This document shows, in pieces, positions 1 to 10,996 of a DNA stretch of 64,000 nucleotides; position 1 is the stretch's first letter; the number at the start of each line of letters is the position of its first letter. The notes under the pieces are model-generated. The model did no database searches. It was not told where the DNA came from and was given only the letters and a program-made list of their open reading frames with translations. This stretch comes from an uncultured Prevotella sp. (GTDB lineage Bacteria > Bacteroidota > Bacteroidia > Bacteroidales > Bacteroidaceae): assembly GCA_937895845.1 (NCBI GenBank), contig CALBLK010000030.1, forward strand, positions 1-64,000. The letters are read 5' to 3'. Both the position numbers and the translations under genes were made by a program.

Positions 1-225
1 ATAAACTTGCGAGCCTTTTTTATATATGCAAGACGGCTCATTTCGGATGGTTACAATGTATTCAGCATTTCCCTTGGGCAAGCATCTGAAGATGTGGTTA
101 TGTTGTCATGCCAGCCAAATCATACTGCATGAAGATAAGAAGATTTCCAAATTTACAAGTATGTTGAGAGGTGCCTTGGCAGGGATTTTGGCACGGACAT
201 AGTAGCCATGACACCTAAAATGAAT

Positions 226-261
226 GTGGGCACGCTCTGCTAAAATCAGAGACGTGCCCAC
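226..261 (-). terminator. Hairpin downstream of galK
   Basis: Inverted repeat GTGGGCACG...CGTGCCCAC with a 7-nt loop and one bulge, about 40 bp beyond the galK stop. The T-tract is poor, so it may be a processing or stability hairpin. The remaining bases 1-225 show no gene or RNA I can recognise. Confidence 0.6.
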
Positions 262-299
262 AATGTATACAGGGCTAATTTGGTTTAGACTTGGCTACT

Positions 300-1463
300 T
301 TAGCAGACCTTGTGCGCACCTTCACTGATTACCACGTCATAGACCTTTGGCTCATGCCCGAACTTGGCCAGGTATTTGGCCTTGGCATTGCTGATAAACT
401 TGTCGTAGAGTTCTTCCTTGACCAGGTTGATGGTGCAGCCACCGAAACCGCCGCCCATGATACGGCTTCCTGTCACCCCGTTCTCCTTGGCCAGGTCGTT
501 CAGGTAGTCCAGTTCCTCGCACGAAACCTCGTACTCTTTCGACAGACCGTGATGAGTCTCGTACATTTTCTGTCCTACGGTCTCATAGTCACCTCTGTTC
601 AGTGCGTCGCAGACAGCCAACACGCGGTCTTTCTCGCCGAGAACGAACTTAGCGCGGCGGTGATCCTCTTCTCCCACGCAGTCTTTCACTTCCTCTAACT
701 GTTCCCATGTGCAGTCGCGCAGGGTCTCAAACTTTCCCTCTGGGTGCTTGGCGGCAATGTGCTTCACCACATTCTCGCAACTGTTGCGTCGGTCGTTGTA
801 GGGCGATCCGGCCAGCTCGTGCTTCACTACCGAGTCAAGCAGGACAAGTTTGTAGCCTGTGGGCTTGAATGGGAAATATTCGAACTCGCGGCTGCGGCAG
901 TCAAGGCGCATAAGACAGCCTTCCTTGCCAAACACGCTGGCGAACTGGTCCATAATTCCGCAGTTCACACCGCAGTAGTTGTGCTCGGTGGCCTGTCCTG
1001 CCAGCACCATGTCCCACTTGCTCACTTTGTTGTTGCCAAAGAGGTCGTTGAGCGCGAATGCGTAGCAGCTCTCAAGCGCTGCGGACGAGGACATTCCTGC
1101 GCCGAGAGGCACATCACCAGAGAAAGCCGTATTGAAGCCTTTCACGTCGACACCGCGCTTCTTCATTTCCTGCACAATGCCGTAGATATAGCGTGCCCAG
1201 CTTGCCTTGGGGCCTTGTGGGTCGTCAACCTTGAACTCCACGCGGTCTTTCAGGTCTATGGCGTATGCCCTTACTGTGTCTGTGCCATTGGGGCGAATCT
1301 CGCACATGATACCCTTGTCCACTGCTCCAGGGAACACGAAGCCTCCATTGTAGTCTGTGTGCTCGCCAATGAGGTTGATGCGCCCCGGCGATGTGTACAC
1401 GTTACCTTCTTTGCCATCGAAGTGCTTGATAAACCGACTTCTTACATATTCAATGTCCATCAT
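300..1463 (-). CDS. galK: Galactokinase
   Basis: Cytoplasmic GHMP-family kinase that phosphorylates alpha-D-galactose to galactose 1-phosphate, the first committed Leloir step. The 387-residue protein has the galactokinase signature PGRINLIGEHTDYNGG at about residues 26-41, the ATP-binding loop PLGAGMSSSAALE in the middle and the C-terminal GHMP motif GGGFGGC. Length matches the family (about 380-390). The start at 1463 (Met-Met-Asp-Ile) is chosen because the open frame upstream only shadows the transporter gene. It is the last gene of the galM-transporter-galK operon, 59 bp after the transporter stop. No galT lies in the window. Confidence 0.96.
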   Translation of the reverse strand: MMDIEYVRSRFIKHFDGKEGNVYTSPGRINLIGEHTDYNGGFVFPGAVDKGIMCEIRPNGTDTVRAYAIDLKDRVEFKVDDPQGPKASWARYIYGIVQEMKKRGVDVKGFNTAFSGDVPLGAGMSSSAALESCYAFALNDLFGNNKVSKWDMVLAGQATEHNYCGVNCGIMDQFASVFGKEGCLMRLDCRSREFEYFPFKPTGYKLVLLDSVVKHELAGSPYNDRRNSCENVVKHIAAKHPEGKFETLRDCTWEQLEEVKDCVGEEDHRRAKFVLGEKDRVLAVCDALNRGDYETVGQKMYETHHGLSKEYEVSCEELDYLNDLAKENGVTGSRIMGGGFGGCTINLVKEELYDKFISNAKAKYLAKFGHEPKVYDVVISEGAHKVC

Positions 1464-1522
1464 GTCTTTAGTTTTATTGTTAGTAATTTTGTGATCTCTT
1501 GTTCTTTCTTGATCCAGCGTGT

Positions 1523-2794
1523 TTACGCCTCCCGGGGCTGGCCAGAAACTGCTTGCTTGCTGCCAATGCCAATCTTGCTGCCAAAGTTGCAGAACCAGAT
1601 GATGTAGGCGTAGAATACGAACATCAGGCAGAGTGCGATGATTACACCGGCTGCATCTACCACTGCACCCATGATGGGCATCAGAATGGCTGCGCCAATA
1701 ACACCGGTGTTGATGATGCCTGTTGCCGACTTGGTGTGGGGGCCAAGCTCCTGGAGACCAAGGTTGAAGATGAGTGGCCACATTACAGAGTGGAACAGAC
1801 CGGCAATCAGCATGAACCAGATACCTGCCATGCTGGTGGCAAACATCAATGAGAGGGCGATGCACGCGGCACCGAGCAACAGGCATGCTGTGAGCAGCTT
1901 GCGCGACTCGAACTTTGTGAGAATGCCGGCTCCTACGAAACGGCCAACCATCATGCCGCCCCAGTAGAACGAGAGGTAGGATGTGGTAAGGGCTGCCAGC
2001 TCGGCCGAGCTCATCTCGGGATGGAGCAGCTGGAAGCGGTAGGGGAGCATGGAAGGCACGCCAATCTCAATTCCCATGTACATGAAGATGCCCAGGGCGC
2101 CTAGCCACACGTGGCTGTATTTGAAAACGCTGTTCTTGTACTCGCGGTGCTCTCCGGCCTCCTCTGCCTGCTTGCCCTCGTCAATCTTTGGCAGTTTCAG
2201 AAACACAAGGACAAGGCAGATAACCAGTGTGAATATGCCGAGGCCCATGAACGGTCCGGGTACATATTCGGGGGCAGGGGCCTTGCCTGCGATAATCACG
2301 TTTGTGATAAACATGGGGGCGACTGTGGTGGCCACGGAGTTCAGAGCCTGGCTCAGGGTCATGCGGAAGGCACCTTTCTCTGGCGAGCCAAGTACCATCA
2401 CGTAGGGATTGGCCACGTTCTGAAGCATCACCACACCCATGGCCACCAGGCACATGGAAGCCAGAAAGATGGCATAGACGTTGATGCCCGAGGCTATGGC
2501 CGAATTGATGCCGATGGAGTTGACAACGAAGCCCACGCCGGAGATAGCCAGACCCAGCAGCAGGGTGTTTTTATAGCCAATCTTACTCATCAGCATGGCA
2601 AATGGGATAGCAAGCAGATAGGCGCCATAAAAGGCTGTGTTAATGTATTGCCCGTCTTGTGCGGTCAAGCTGAATGCTTCTGAGCAGAAGGCAATCATGG
2701 AGTTGTTCATTGTCGTGATGAATCCGATAAGGAAGCACACGATGAACACAACGATTAGTGCGAACGTGTAGTTCGGTCTTTGAGTTTTGGTCAT
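1523..2794 (-). CDS. Glucose/galactose MFS symporter (FHS family)
   Basis: Twelve-helix inner-membrane major facilitator protein of 423 residues, resembling the fucose-galactose-glucose:H+ symporter family (FucP/GluP). It begins with a basic cytoplasmic tail followed by a first helix containing FLIGFITTMNNSM, typical of this family, and helices continue evenly to residue 410. It probably imports galactose or glucose with protons, supplying galK downstream and galM upstream. Substrate choice within the family is inferred from the gal genes around it. A strong hairpin (2848-2881) separates it from galM, so it may be expressed at a different level from galM. Confidence 0.9.
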   Translation of the reverse strand: MTKTQRPNYTFALIVVFIVCFLIGFITTMNNSMIAFCSEAFSLTAQDGQYINTAFYGAYLLAIPFAMLMSKIGYKNTLLLGLAISGVGFVVNSIGINSAIASGINVYAIFLASMCLVAMGVVMLQNVANPYVMVLGSPEKGAFRMTLSQALNSVATTVAPMFITNVIIAGKAPAPEYVPGPFMGLGIFTLVICLVLVFLKLPKIDEGKQAEEAGEHREYKNSVFKYSHVWLGALGIFMYMGIEIGVPSMLPYRFQLLHPEMSSAELAALTTSYLSFYWGGMMVGRFVGAGILTKFESRKLLTACLLLGAACIALSLMFATSMAGIWFMLIAGLFHSVMWPLIFNLGLQELGPHTKSATGIINTGVIGAAILMPIMGAVVDAAGVIIALCLMFVFYAYIIWFCNFGSKIGIGSKQAVSGQPREA

Positions 2795-2847
2795 GTCTTT
2801 GAATAAATAATTTTAGATAAGTGATTAGGTGGTTAGCGGTGTTATAT

Positions 2848-2881
2848 AAAGAAGTTAAGGGAACTTTCCCTTAACTTCTTT
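2848..2881 (-). terminator. Intercistronic hairpin between galM and transporter
   Basis: Perfect 16-bp inverted repeat (AAAGAAGTTAAGGGAA and its complement) with a 2-nt loop. It lies 48 bp after the galM stop and 53 bp before the transporter start. It could be a leaky terminator or a processing hairpin inside the operon; the U-tract on the minus strand is short. Confidence 0.7.
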
Positions 2882-2928
2882 GTTTGTTGCGAATATCTCA
2901 CGCTGTTATTTTGCCCGGATGCACTTTG

Positions 2929-4020
2929 TTACTTTTCCACGCCAAACTTGTAAACAGTCTTCTGCTTGTATTGCTCGCCCGGCTCAAGGTTGACTGATGG
3001 GAAGTAGGGGTGGTTTGGGGTGTCGGGGAAATGCTGGCACTCCAGGCATACGGCTGAGCGGCGGGGGAACGTGGCACCAAACTGGCCGGAAATGCCCGAC
3101 TCAAAGTTGCCTGTGTAGAGCTGCATTCCCGGCTCGGTAGTGTAAACTTCCAGTGTGCGCCCACTTGTTGGCTCTGTCAACTTGGCTGCAAAGCTCAGCT
3201 CGCCCTCCTCTTTCTTGTTGAGCACATAGTTGTGGTCGTAGCCGGAACCGTTCTTTATCTGCTCATTGTCAGCGTCAATGTCGCGGCCAATCTCTTTCGG
3301 CGTACGGAAGTCAAAGGGTGTCCCCTCAACCTTGAGAATCTCACCTGTCGGAATGCTTGTGTTGTCAATGGGCAGGTAGAAGTCCGCGTTAATCTCGCAT
3401 TTCACGTTGTCCACTGTCGGGGTGGGGTTGGCGATGCCAGCCAGGCTGAAGAATGCGTGATGGGTAAGGTTGATGATGGTCTTCTTGTTGGTGCAGGCCA
3501 GATACTCAAGAATCAGCTCGTTGTTGTCTGTGAATGTAAACTCTACAGTTACGCGGCACTCGCCGGTAAATCCCTCCTCGCCGTAGGCGGAAACGTAGTG
3601 GAGAGCCAGGGAGCGTGGCCCCATCTGGCGGGCATCCCAGACGCGTGTGTGGAAACCGGTGGGACCGCCGTGCAGAGAGTTGGGCCCGTCGTTGAGGGCC
3701 AGCTGGTAGTCTTTCTTGTTCAAGGTGAACGTGCCATGGCTAATGCGGTTGCCATAGCGGCCAATGAGGGTTGACAGGAAAGGCTCCGGACTGTTGATCA
3801 CATCGTGTATGTTGTCGTGCCCCTGAATCACGTTGGCCACCTTGCCGTCTTTGCCAGGAACCATGATTGCCACAATGGCCCCGCCATAGTTTGTGATGGC
3901 TACCTCGTAGCCTTTCCGGTTTTTTAATATGTATAAGTCGGTTTTCTTACCGTTGACTGTGGTCTGGAAATCCTTGCGATTCAAACCGCATAGATTCGCG
4001 TTCTCCGTTGTGCTTGTCAT
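2929..4020 (-). CDS. galM: Aldose 1-epimerase (galactose mutarotase)
   Basis: Interconverts beta and alpha anomers of galactose so that galactokinase can use them. The 363-residue protein has the mutarotase landmarks IGRYGNRI near residue 87, LHGGPTGFHTRVWD at 116-129 and the catalytic histidine motif NLTHHAFF at 184-191. There is no signal peptide, so it is cytoplasmic. It is the first gene of the galM-transporter-galK operon and has a clear promoter just upstream (4051-4083). Confidence 0.95.
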   Translation of the reverse strand: MTSTTENANLCGLNRKDFQTTVNGKKTDLYILKNRKGYEVAITNYGGAIVAIMVPGKDGKVANVIQGHDNIHDVINSPEPFLSTLIGRYGNRISHGTFTLNKKDYQLALNDGPNSLHGGPTGFHTRVWDARQMGPRSLALHYVSAYGEEGFTGECRVTVEFTFTDNNELILEYLACTNKKTIINLTHHAFFSLAGIANPTPTVDNVKCEINADFYLPIDNTSIPTGEILKVEGTPFDFRTPKEIGRDIDADNEQIKNGSGYDHNYVLNKKEEGELSFAAKLTEPTSGRTLEVYTTEPGMQLYTGNFESGISGQFGATFPRRSAVCLECQHFPDTPNHPYFPSVNLEPGEQYKQKTVYKFGVEK

Positions 4021-4050
4021 ATTCGTTGTTTTTTAGTTAGAGTATCTTCT

Positions 4051-4083
4051 GCAAAGTAACCTAAAAAAAACGAGTTTGACAAA
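4051..4083 (-). promoter_or_regulatory. Bacteroidota-type promoter of galM
   Basis: On the minus strand TTTG, a 21-bp spacer and TACTTTGC, ending 31 bp before the galM start. It matches the TTTG/TAnnTTTG promoter used by the primary sigma factor of Bacteroides relatives. Confidence 0.7.
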
Positions 4084-4124
4084 TTTAAGTGAGAAAAAAT
4101 AGAAGCCTTGAATGTTAAAAACAA

Positions 4125-5441
4125 CTAATGGATGGCTTCTAAAAAATCGGCTACAACATAGCTGCTCCCGCCCACAAAGATGAAGTCGTCGCACCCCGCT
4201 TGCCCGAGGGCCGCCCCGTAGGCTTGATCCACTGTTGGGTAGCTGTCGCCGTTCAGTCCATGCCGTGCAGCCATCTTTCTGAGCTTTTCCTCCGGCGTGG
4301 CTCTGTGGCTGTTGGCCTTGGTAAAATAGTAAACCGCATCCTTGGGGAGCAACTGCAGCACGCCGTCCACATCTTTGTCGCTCACCATTCCGAACACGAT
4401 GCGCAACTGGTTGCATGCCACATGGGCAATCTGTTTGCCGAGATACTGCCATGCGCCAGTGTTGTGGCCTGTGTCGCAAACCACTTTTGGCATCTCTCTT
4501 ACCTGTTGCCACCTTCCTTGCAAGCCGGTCAGCCCGTACACGTTTTTCAGGGCTGCCTGTTGTCTGGCCAGGCGTTTGGCTTTGTCTGTGCCAGCCATGC
4601 AGTCAGTCGGGTAGCCCAGTGTCCCGAGCGTCTGCAACGCTTTCAGCACGGTGTTGAGGTTGCGTGCCTGGTAGTGGCCGCATAATTGGCTTTCTATGGT
4701 ATACCCATAGCGCGTGGTGTATATCACTTTGCCCTCATGGGAGAAGTCTGCCCCTACTATATAGGGCGACTCTTCTGCCCACACCACTGGCGCGCCTTTT
4801 TCTTTGGCCGCCTGCATGAATACGGGGCGGGTCTCGGTGGTGGTCTCGCCAACAACGACAGGGACTCCGCGCTTGATGATGCCGGCTTTCTCTCTGGCAA
4901 TCTTGGCCAAAGTGTCACCCAGCATCTGCGTGTGGTCCATGCTGATGTTTGTGATGACAGACAGGACCGGCGTGATGATGTTGGTGCAGTCCAGCCGCCC
5001 GCCCAGGCCGACCTCAATCACCGCTATGTCCACTTTCTCCTCTTCAAAATACTTGAAAGCCATTGCCGTGGTGATTTCAAAGAACGAGGGATGCAGTGGA
5101 TCAAAGAACGCGCGGTGGTTAGCCACAAAGTCTACCACAAAGTCCTCGCTCACTGGAGTGCCGTCAACTCTGATGCGTTCGCGGAAGTCTACCAAGTGGG
5201 GCGATGTGTACAGGCCTACGCGGTAGCCGCATGTCTGTAATACTGCCGCGATGGAGTGGGATACAGACCCCTTGCCGTTGGTGCCGGCCACGTGGATGGT
5301 TGCATAATGCAGGTGGGGGTGTCCCAAATGTTCGTCAAGGGCCAGAGTGTTGGCCAGGCCCTCCCTGAATCCTGTCGCGCCCTGTTTCTCAAACATGGGC
5401 AGCTGACTGAACAGGTACTTGACAGTCTCCTTGTAGGTCAT
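4125..5441 (-). CDS. folC: Dihydrofolate/folylpolyglutamate synthase
   Basis: ATP-dependent Mur-ligase-like enzyme that adds glutamate to dihydropteroate and then to folates. The 438-residue length and the P-loop GTNGKGS at 53-59 fit FolC, as do GLYTSPHLVDFRERI and the central ENISMDHTQMLGDTLAKIA-type segment with the carbamylated-lysine region KAGIIKRGVP. A C-terminal GSSYVVADF motif completes the glutamate-ligase domain. The gene starts 26 bp after the dnaJ stop, in the same direction, so it is probably co-transcribed with grpE-dnaJ. Confidence 0.95.
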   Translation of the reverse strand: MTYKETVKYLFSQLPMFEKQGATGFREGLANTLALDEHLGHPHLHYATIHVAGTNGKGSVSHSIAAVLQTCGYRVGLYTSPHLVDFRERIRVDGTPVSEDFVVDFVANHRAFFDPLHPSFFEITTAMAFKYFEEEKVDIAVIEVGLGGRLDCTNIITPVLSVITNISMDHTQMLGDTLAKIAREKAGIIKRGVPVVVGETTTETRPVFMQAAKEKGAPVVWAEESPYIVGADFSHEGKVIYTTRYGYTIESQLCGHYQARNLNTVLKALQTLGTLGYPTDCMAGTDKAKRLARQQAALKNVYGLTGLQGRWQQVREMPKVVCDTGHNTGAWQYLGKQIAHVACNQLRIVFGMVSDKDVDGVLQLLPKDAVYYFTKANSHRATPEEKLRKMAARHGLNGDSYPTVDQAYGAALGQAGCDDFIFVGGSSYVVADFLEAIH

Positions 5442-5467
5442 GCTCTGCGGTGTGCCTGTGTGGCTTG

Positions 5468-6622
5468 TCAGCTAAAGTAGTTCTTGAACCTCTGGAAGAT
5501 GGAACGCTTGGTAGCTGTGTCGCCTTTGAAGTTGTCGCTGTCCTTGAACTTTTCTATCGCGCTCTTCTCTTCGCGGCTCAGTGTCTTGGGCACATACACG
5601 CTCACGTTGACGATAAGGTCGCCACGCCCGCTTCCGTAGCCATGCACCGAGGGCAGGCCCTTGCCCCGCAGCCTGAGTGTCTTGCCGGGCTGTGTGCCAC
5701 TCTCAATCTTCACTCTCAGCCGTGTGCCCTCGATGGACGGAATCTCCACTTCGCCGCCCAGTGCAGCGGTTGGGAAGTCAAGCAGCAGGTTGTAGATGAC
5801 ATTGTTGCCATCGCGCACGAACGTGTCGTTCTCTTCTTCTTCGATGAACACCTGTATGTCGCCGCTGATACCGTTGTGCGGGCCGGCGTTTCCCTTGCCC
5901 GGAACGGTGATAACCATGCCCTCTGCCACACCGGCGGGAATCTTGATCTCTACCACTTCCTCGCCTTTTTCCACGCCTGTGCCACCGCAGTAGGGGCACT
6001 TGTTCTTAATCACCTTTCCCTCTCCGTTACAGGTAGGGCACACCCCTTGGGTCTGCATCATGCCGAAGATGCTCTGGGTCGTGTGGGTAATCACACCCGA
6101 GCCGTGGCACGTCGGGCACGTCTCCGCGCCGCTGCCGTTAGCTGCGCCGCTGCCGTGGCAGTGCGAGCAGACAACATCCTTGCGCACCTTGAATTTCTTG
6201 GTTACACCTGTCTCAATCTCGCTCAGGCTCAGGCGCACTTTCAGGCGCAGGTCACTGCCCCGGTACACCTGCGGGCGGTGCTGCTTTGCGCTGCCTCCGA
6301 AGCCCGCACGCCCTCCGAAAATGTCGCCGAACATCGAGAAGATGTCATCCATGTTCATGCTGCCGCCACTGAAGCCGCCTGTGCCTCCGGCACTTCCGGC
6401 CGGCCCGTCAAAGCCAAATTGGTCATACTGCTGGCGCTTCTGCGGGTCGTGGAGCACGTCATACGCCTCGGCGGCCTCCTTGAATTTCTCCTCCGCCTCC
6501 TTGTTGCCTGGGTTGCGGTCTGGGTGGTATTTGATGGCTATCTTGCGATAAGCGCTTTTAATTTCGTCTTCGGTTGCCTTCTTGTCAACGCCAAGGACTT
6601 CGTAATAATCTCTTTTTGCCAT
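5468..6622 (-). CDS. dnaJ: Chaperone DnaJ
   Basis: Hsp40 co-chaperone of DnaK, 384 residues. An N-terminal J domain carries HPD at 33-35. A Gly/Phe-rich linker follows (about 75-125), then four zinc-binding CxxCxGxG repeats ([32 protein letters not shown]) and the C-terminal client-binding domains. The start at 6622 ([12 protein letters not shown]) is preferred over a Met four codons upstream because it matches the universal DnaJ N-terminus. It sits 51 bp after grpE; dnaK is not in the window. Confidence 0.97.
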   Translation of the reverse strand: MAKRDYYEVLGVDKKATEDEIKSAYRKIAIKYHPDRNPGNKEAEEKFKEAAEAYDVLHDPQKRQQYDQFGFDGPAGSAGGTGGFSGGSMNMDDIFSMFGDIFGGRAGFGGSAKQHRPQVYRGSDLRLKVRLSLSEIETGVTKKFKVRKDVVCSHCHGSGAANGSGAETCPTCHGSGVITHTTQSIFGMMQTQGVCPTCNGEGKVIKNKCPYCGGTGVEKGEEVVEIKIPAGVAEGMVITVPGKGNAGPHNGISGDIQVFIEEEENDTFVRDGNNVIYNLLLDFPTAALGGEVEIPSIEGTRLRVKIESGTQPGKTLRLRGKGLPSVHGYGSGRGDLIVNVSVYVPKTLSREEKSAIEKFKDSDNFKGDTATKRSIFQRFKNYFS

Positions 6623-6673
6623 AATCTTTTTCAAAATAACAGTTGGTCAGTTGCCTCGCCGTGTCTTTACTAC

Positions 6674-7273
6674 TTAGGCACCGACTGCCACCTTGGCATG
6701 GCGAATAACTTTATCGTTGAGCTTGTAGCCGGTCTGGACGCAGTCCAGCACCTTGCCTTTCTTGTCGTCGCCCATTCCCGGCACCATGGCGACAGCTTCG
6801 TGTATGTCGGTGTCAAAATCTGCATCGGTAGTGTCTATCTTCTTTACGCCTTGGGCTTCAAGAACCTTGACAAACTTGTTGAAAATCAATTCCATGCCCT
6901 CACGGATAACTTTTGCATCCTCGGTTTTCTTTCCATTCTCCAGGGCGCGCTCCATGTCATCCAATATGGGCAGGATGGCCGAAATGGTTTTCTCCCCTCC
7001 GTTCAGAATCAGCTCTGCCTTTTCCTTGAGTGTGCGCTTGCGGTAGTTGTCAAACTCGGCCACAGCCCGCAAGTATTTGTCCTTGAGCTCTTCCACCTGT
7101 GCCTGCGCGACCGCAAGAGGGTCTGGCTCGGACTTCTTTTCCTTTGCAGCCTCTTTGCCCGCTGTCTCTGGTTCACGGTCTGCACCGGGAGCCTCAGCCT
7201 TGACTTCCTCTTTTTTCAGTTTCTCCTCTTTCTGTTCAGTGTCAGCACTGCTGTTCTTTATTGTTTCTTCCAT
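6674..7273 (-). CDS. grpE: Nucleotide exchange factor GrpE
   Basis: Exchange factor that releases ADP from DnaK. The 199-residue protein has a charged, disordered, coiled-coil-prone N-terminus (1-55, rich in Glu and Lys), a long dimerising helix around VEELKDKYLRAVAEFDNYRKRT and the C-terminal beta domain with VAMVPGMGDDKKGKVLDCVQTGYKLNDKVIRHAKV. It forms a grpE-dnaJ unit followed by folC and would be expected to respond to heat, but I see no CIRCE-type operator. Confidence 0.95.
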   Translation of the reverse strand: MEETIKNSSADTEQKEEKLKKEEVKAEAPGADREPETAGKEAAKEKKSEPDPLAVAQAQVEELKDKYLRAVAEFDNYRKRTLKEKAELILNGGEKTISAILPILDDMERALENGKKTEDAKVIREGMELIFNKFVKVLEAQGVKKIDTTDADFDTDIHEAVAMVPGMGDDKKGKVLDCVQTGYKLNDKVIRHAKVAVGA

Positions 7274-7335
7274 GATTTCTTGATATTTTTAGGATTTTCC
7301 AGCAAAAACTGTGCCACGGCTTGTCGCTTCCATTA

Positions 7336-8979
<1,644 letters not shown>

Positions 8980-9134
8980 TTATTTTGCTTGGTGTTGCGC
9001 TTGGGGAAAAGTTGTGTAATTGAAAAGCGAATGGCCTGTACGCAAACCGCCGCTGTTCCTGTATGTGCGCATCTTTCTTTAAAGAATTAGCGGAAACATC
9101 TGATTGTCAGATGCCCCCGCTGCGATTCTTGTTG

Positions 9135-9205
9135 AGGTACCTAGCAGAGTCGAACTGCTCTACACGGTTTTGCAGACCGTTACCTAACCGCTCGGCCAAG
9201 GTACC
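9135..9205 (-). tRNA. tRNA-Cys (GCA)
   Basis: 71-nt cloverleaf on the minus strand. The acceptor arms are GGTACCT and AGGTACC with discriminator T. The anticodon loop CTGCAAA gives GCA, and the T-arm contains GTTCGACTC. The encoded gene ends without CCA. A promoter lies upstream at 9222-9254. Confidence 0.95.
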
Positions 9206-9221
9206 ATTGCTTTTTTGCTCT

Positions 9222-9254
9222 GCAAAGGTAGCACAATTATCCCTCATCGCCAAA
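9222..9254 (-). promoter_or_regulatory. Promoter of tRNA-Cys
   Basis: Minus-strand TTTG, 20-bp spacer, TACCTTTGC, ending 16 bp before the mature tRNA 5' end. It is a full match to the Bacteroidota primary promoter. Confidence 0.75.
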
Positions 9255-9402
9255 TTTTTCGCCGATTATTTTTTGCCCTTCGCGTTGTGCCGGTTTTTCC
9301 TGCCGTTTTGGCGGCAGCAGTCGCACGCGTCTTTCCTGCCGGTAAGCAGCTGGTAGCACCCCCGCAGCGCGAGTGCTGCTGCCAAGGCGATGATGATGAT
9401 GG

Positions 9403-9912
9403 TTATGGCTTCTTGCATATGAAAAATTGTTGGTATTCCTGTTCAAAGTTTGGGGTGAACACGTCCCTGCCCAGGCTGTCTGCTATTTCCTGCTGAGACC
9501 AGAAGCGTCCGCCGTCCAGTTCGGTTGGGCTTGGGCTTACCTTGCCGTCGTAGGTTGTTTTGTGGACGAACACCAGCTCGCGCTCCCTGTCGCTTTCAAA
9601 GACATAGTGCCCCAGCAGTTCTGGCACAAAGCCGATGATGCCAAGCTCCTCCCGCACTTCTCTCGCGAGGGCCCGGTCTACGCTCTCGCCCAGGTCTATG
9701 TGCCCTCCTGTCGCCGTGTCCCATTTCCCCGGCTGGATGTCTTTCCATGCCGGGCGGCGCTGGAGGTACAGCTCGCCCCTGCTGTTGAACAGGTGCAGGT
9801 GCACGACGGGATGCAGCTTCCTGGAGCCGTCGTGTGCCTCCCCTCGCGTGATGGCGCCGAGAATGTTGCCCTCCTCGTCTACGTGTGGGAGCAGCTCGTT
9901 TTCGCTGTCCAT
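9403..9912 (-). CDS. Nudix hydrolase, IDI/YfcD-like
   Basis: 169-residue Nudix-fold protein with a complete Nudix box (GHIDLGESVDRALAREVREELGI, GX5EX7REUXEEXGU), so it should cleave a nucleoside-diphosphate-linked substrate using Mg2+. The stretch HPVVHLHLFNSRGELYLQRR before the box resembles isopentenyl-diphosphate isomerase and YfcD relatives more than MutT. The start at 9912 (MDSENELLP) is preferred; the frame is open further upstream but that part overlaps the lipid kinase. It begins 31 bp after the lipid kinase stop, in the same direction. The substrate is unknown. Confidence 0.85.
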   Translation of the reverse strand: MDSENELLPHVDEEGNILGAITRGEAHDGSRKLHPVVHLHLFNSRGELYLQRRPAWKDIQPGKWDTATGGHIDLGESVDRALAREVREELGIIGFVPELLGHYVFESDRERELVFVHKTTYDGKVSPSPTELDGGRFWSQQEIADSLGRDVFTPNFEQEYQQFFICKKP

Positions 9913-9943
9913 GGCTGCTTGCCGCTGGCTTCCGCCGTCGCGG

Positions 9944-10984
9944 TCAGTCCTTGGTGAGCTTCCTGAGCAGTGCCTTGTTGATGGCCTGTATGCGGCGTCC
10001 TTGTTTCTCAATGTCATCGCGCACGTTGTTGATATTGTTAAAGAATTCGGAAAAAGCGTTCAGCAGGAAGTTGGGCTGCCGGCTGTCGCTGTCGGCATCC
10101 GGGTTGGTTATCATGTTGATGCCCTTGCTCTCGATATGTACGTCAATCTCAGTGCCGGTCATGATAGGGTCTCCGTCGTAGTGGATGACGCCCCTCCGCT
10201 CTCTCTGTATATGGATGCGCTTGGCCCTGAACATTTTAATCTTCGAGTTTTTGTCAAGGGTCTTGTTGAACATGTCAATGCTGATCTGCGGTGCGTCAAA
10301 GGCGTTGAACGGCTCCATGATGATAACGTCCAGCAGCCCGTCGGTCATCGTGGCCTTCGGGGCGATGTAGGCGTTGTTGCCGTATTGCGATGCGTTGGCG
10401 CAGGCAATGAGAAAGGCCTTGTAGCGCTTTGCGCCTGTCTCGTCAATCACCTCGTAGGTCTCGGGCTTGTATTTCAGGCCTTCTTTCAGCACGTTCTCGG
10501 CATAGGTGATGGGGCCGCGCTTGCCGGCCTCGGCAAACTTCATGCTGATGAACGCGTCGAACCCCATCCCGCAGGTGCAGAAGAACGGCAGCCCGTTGAT
10601 TACGCCGTAGTCGAGCGCCTCAATCTTGCAAAGGTTAATGATGCCCACAGCCTTGCGGACGTCCATCGGGATGCACAGGTGGCGGGCCAGGCCGTTGCCC
10701 GAACCGCAGGGGATTATGCCCAGCGCCGTGTCAGAGTGCACAAGTGAGCGGGCCACCTCGTTGACCGTGCCATCGCCGCCTACGGCCACGGCGATGTCGT
10801 CGCCGCGCTCCTTGCACTGGCGTGCTATCTCGGCTGCGTGGCCGGCGTACCGTGTGGTCTCTACATGATAGTCGAACAGGGAGTCGGCGATTGTCTCGCT
10901 GATAATCTGCGGAATCTCTCCCTTGTCATGCGTTCCCGAGTGGGGGTTCATGATGAATGTGACTTTCTTCCTGTTGCTTGTCAT
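9944..10984 (-). CDS. Diacylglycerol/sphingosine kinase family lipid kinase
   Basis: 346-residue DAGK-catalytic-fold protein. It starts KKVTFIMNPHSG (beta-1 and phosphate loop), has the nucleotide motif GGDGTVNEV near residue 68 and GIIPCGSGNGLARHL near 90, all classical for DgkB, YegS and sphingosine kinases. It would phosphorylate a lipid hydroxyl with ATP at the inner membrane surface. It is divergent from, and 160 bp away from, serine palmitoyltransferase, which raises the possibility that its substrate is a sphingoid base or ceramide rather than diacylglycerol; this is inference. The start at 10984 lies only 3 bp after a TACTTTTGC box, so the mRNA may be nearly leaderless. Confidence 0.88.
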   Translation of the reverse strand: MTSNRKKVTFIMNPHSGTHDKGEIPQIISETIADSLFDYHVETTRYAGHAAEIARQCKERGDDIAVAVGGDGTVNEVARSLVHSDTALGIIPCGSGNGLARHLCIPMDVRKAVGIINLCKIEALDYGVINGLPFFCTCGMGFDAFISMKFAEAGKRGPITYAENVLKEGLKYKPETYEVIDETGAKRYKAFLIACANASQYGNNAYIAPKATMTDGLLDVIIMEPFNAFDAPQISIDMFNKTLDKNSKIKMFRAKRIHIQRERRGVIHYDGDPIMTGTEIDVHIESKGINMITNPDADSDSRQPNFLLNAFSEFFNNINNVRDDIEKQGRRIQAINKALLRKLTKD

Positions 10985-10987
10985 GCT

Positions 10988-10996
10988 GCAAAAGTA
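10988..10996 (-). promoter_or_regulatory. Putative -7 box of lipid kinase
   Basis: Minus-strand TACTTTTGC ends 3 bp before the kinase ATG. No good -33 TTTG is visible at the usual distance, so the assignment is tentative. Confidence 0.45.

Noticed and set aside
1464..1886. Upstream extension of the galactokinase reading frame (141 extra codons)
   Set aside because: It overlaps the transporter gene in another frame, its sequence is rich in Arg, His and Trp and not protein-like, and galactokinase starts at MMDIEY.
4200..4685. Plus-strand ORFs opposite folC, dnaJ and similar genes
   Set aside because: Shadow frames of GC-rich coding sequence on the other strand, without domains.
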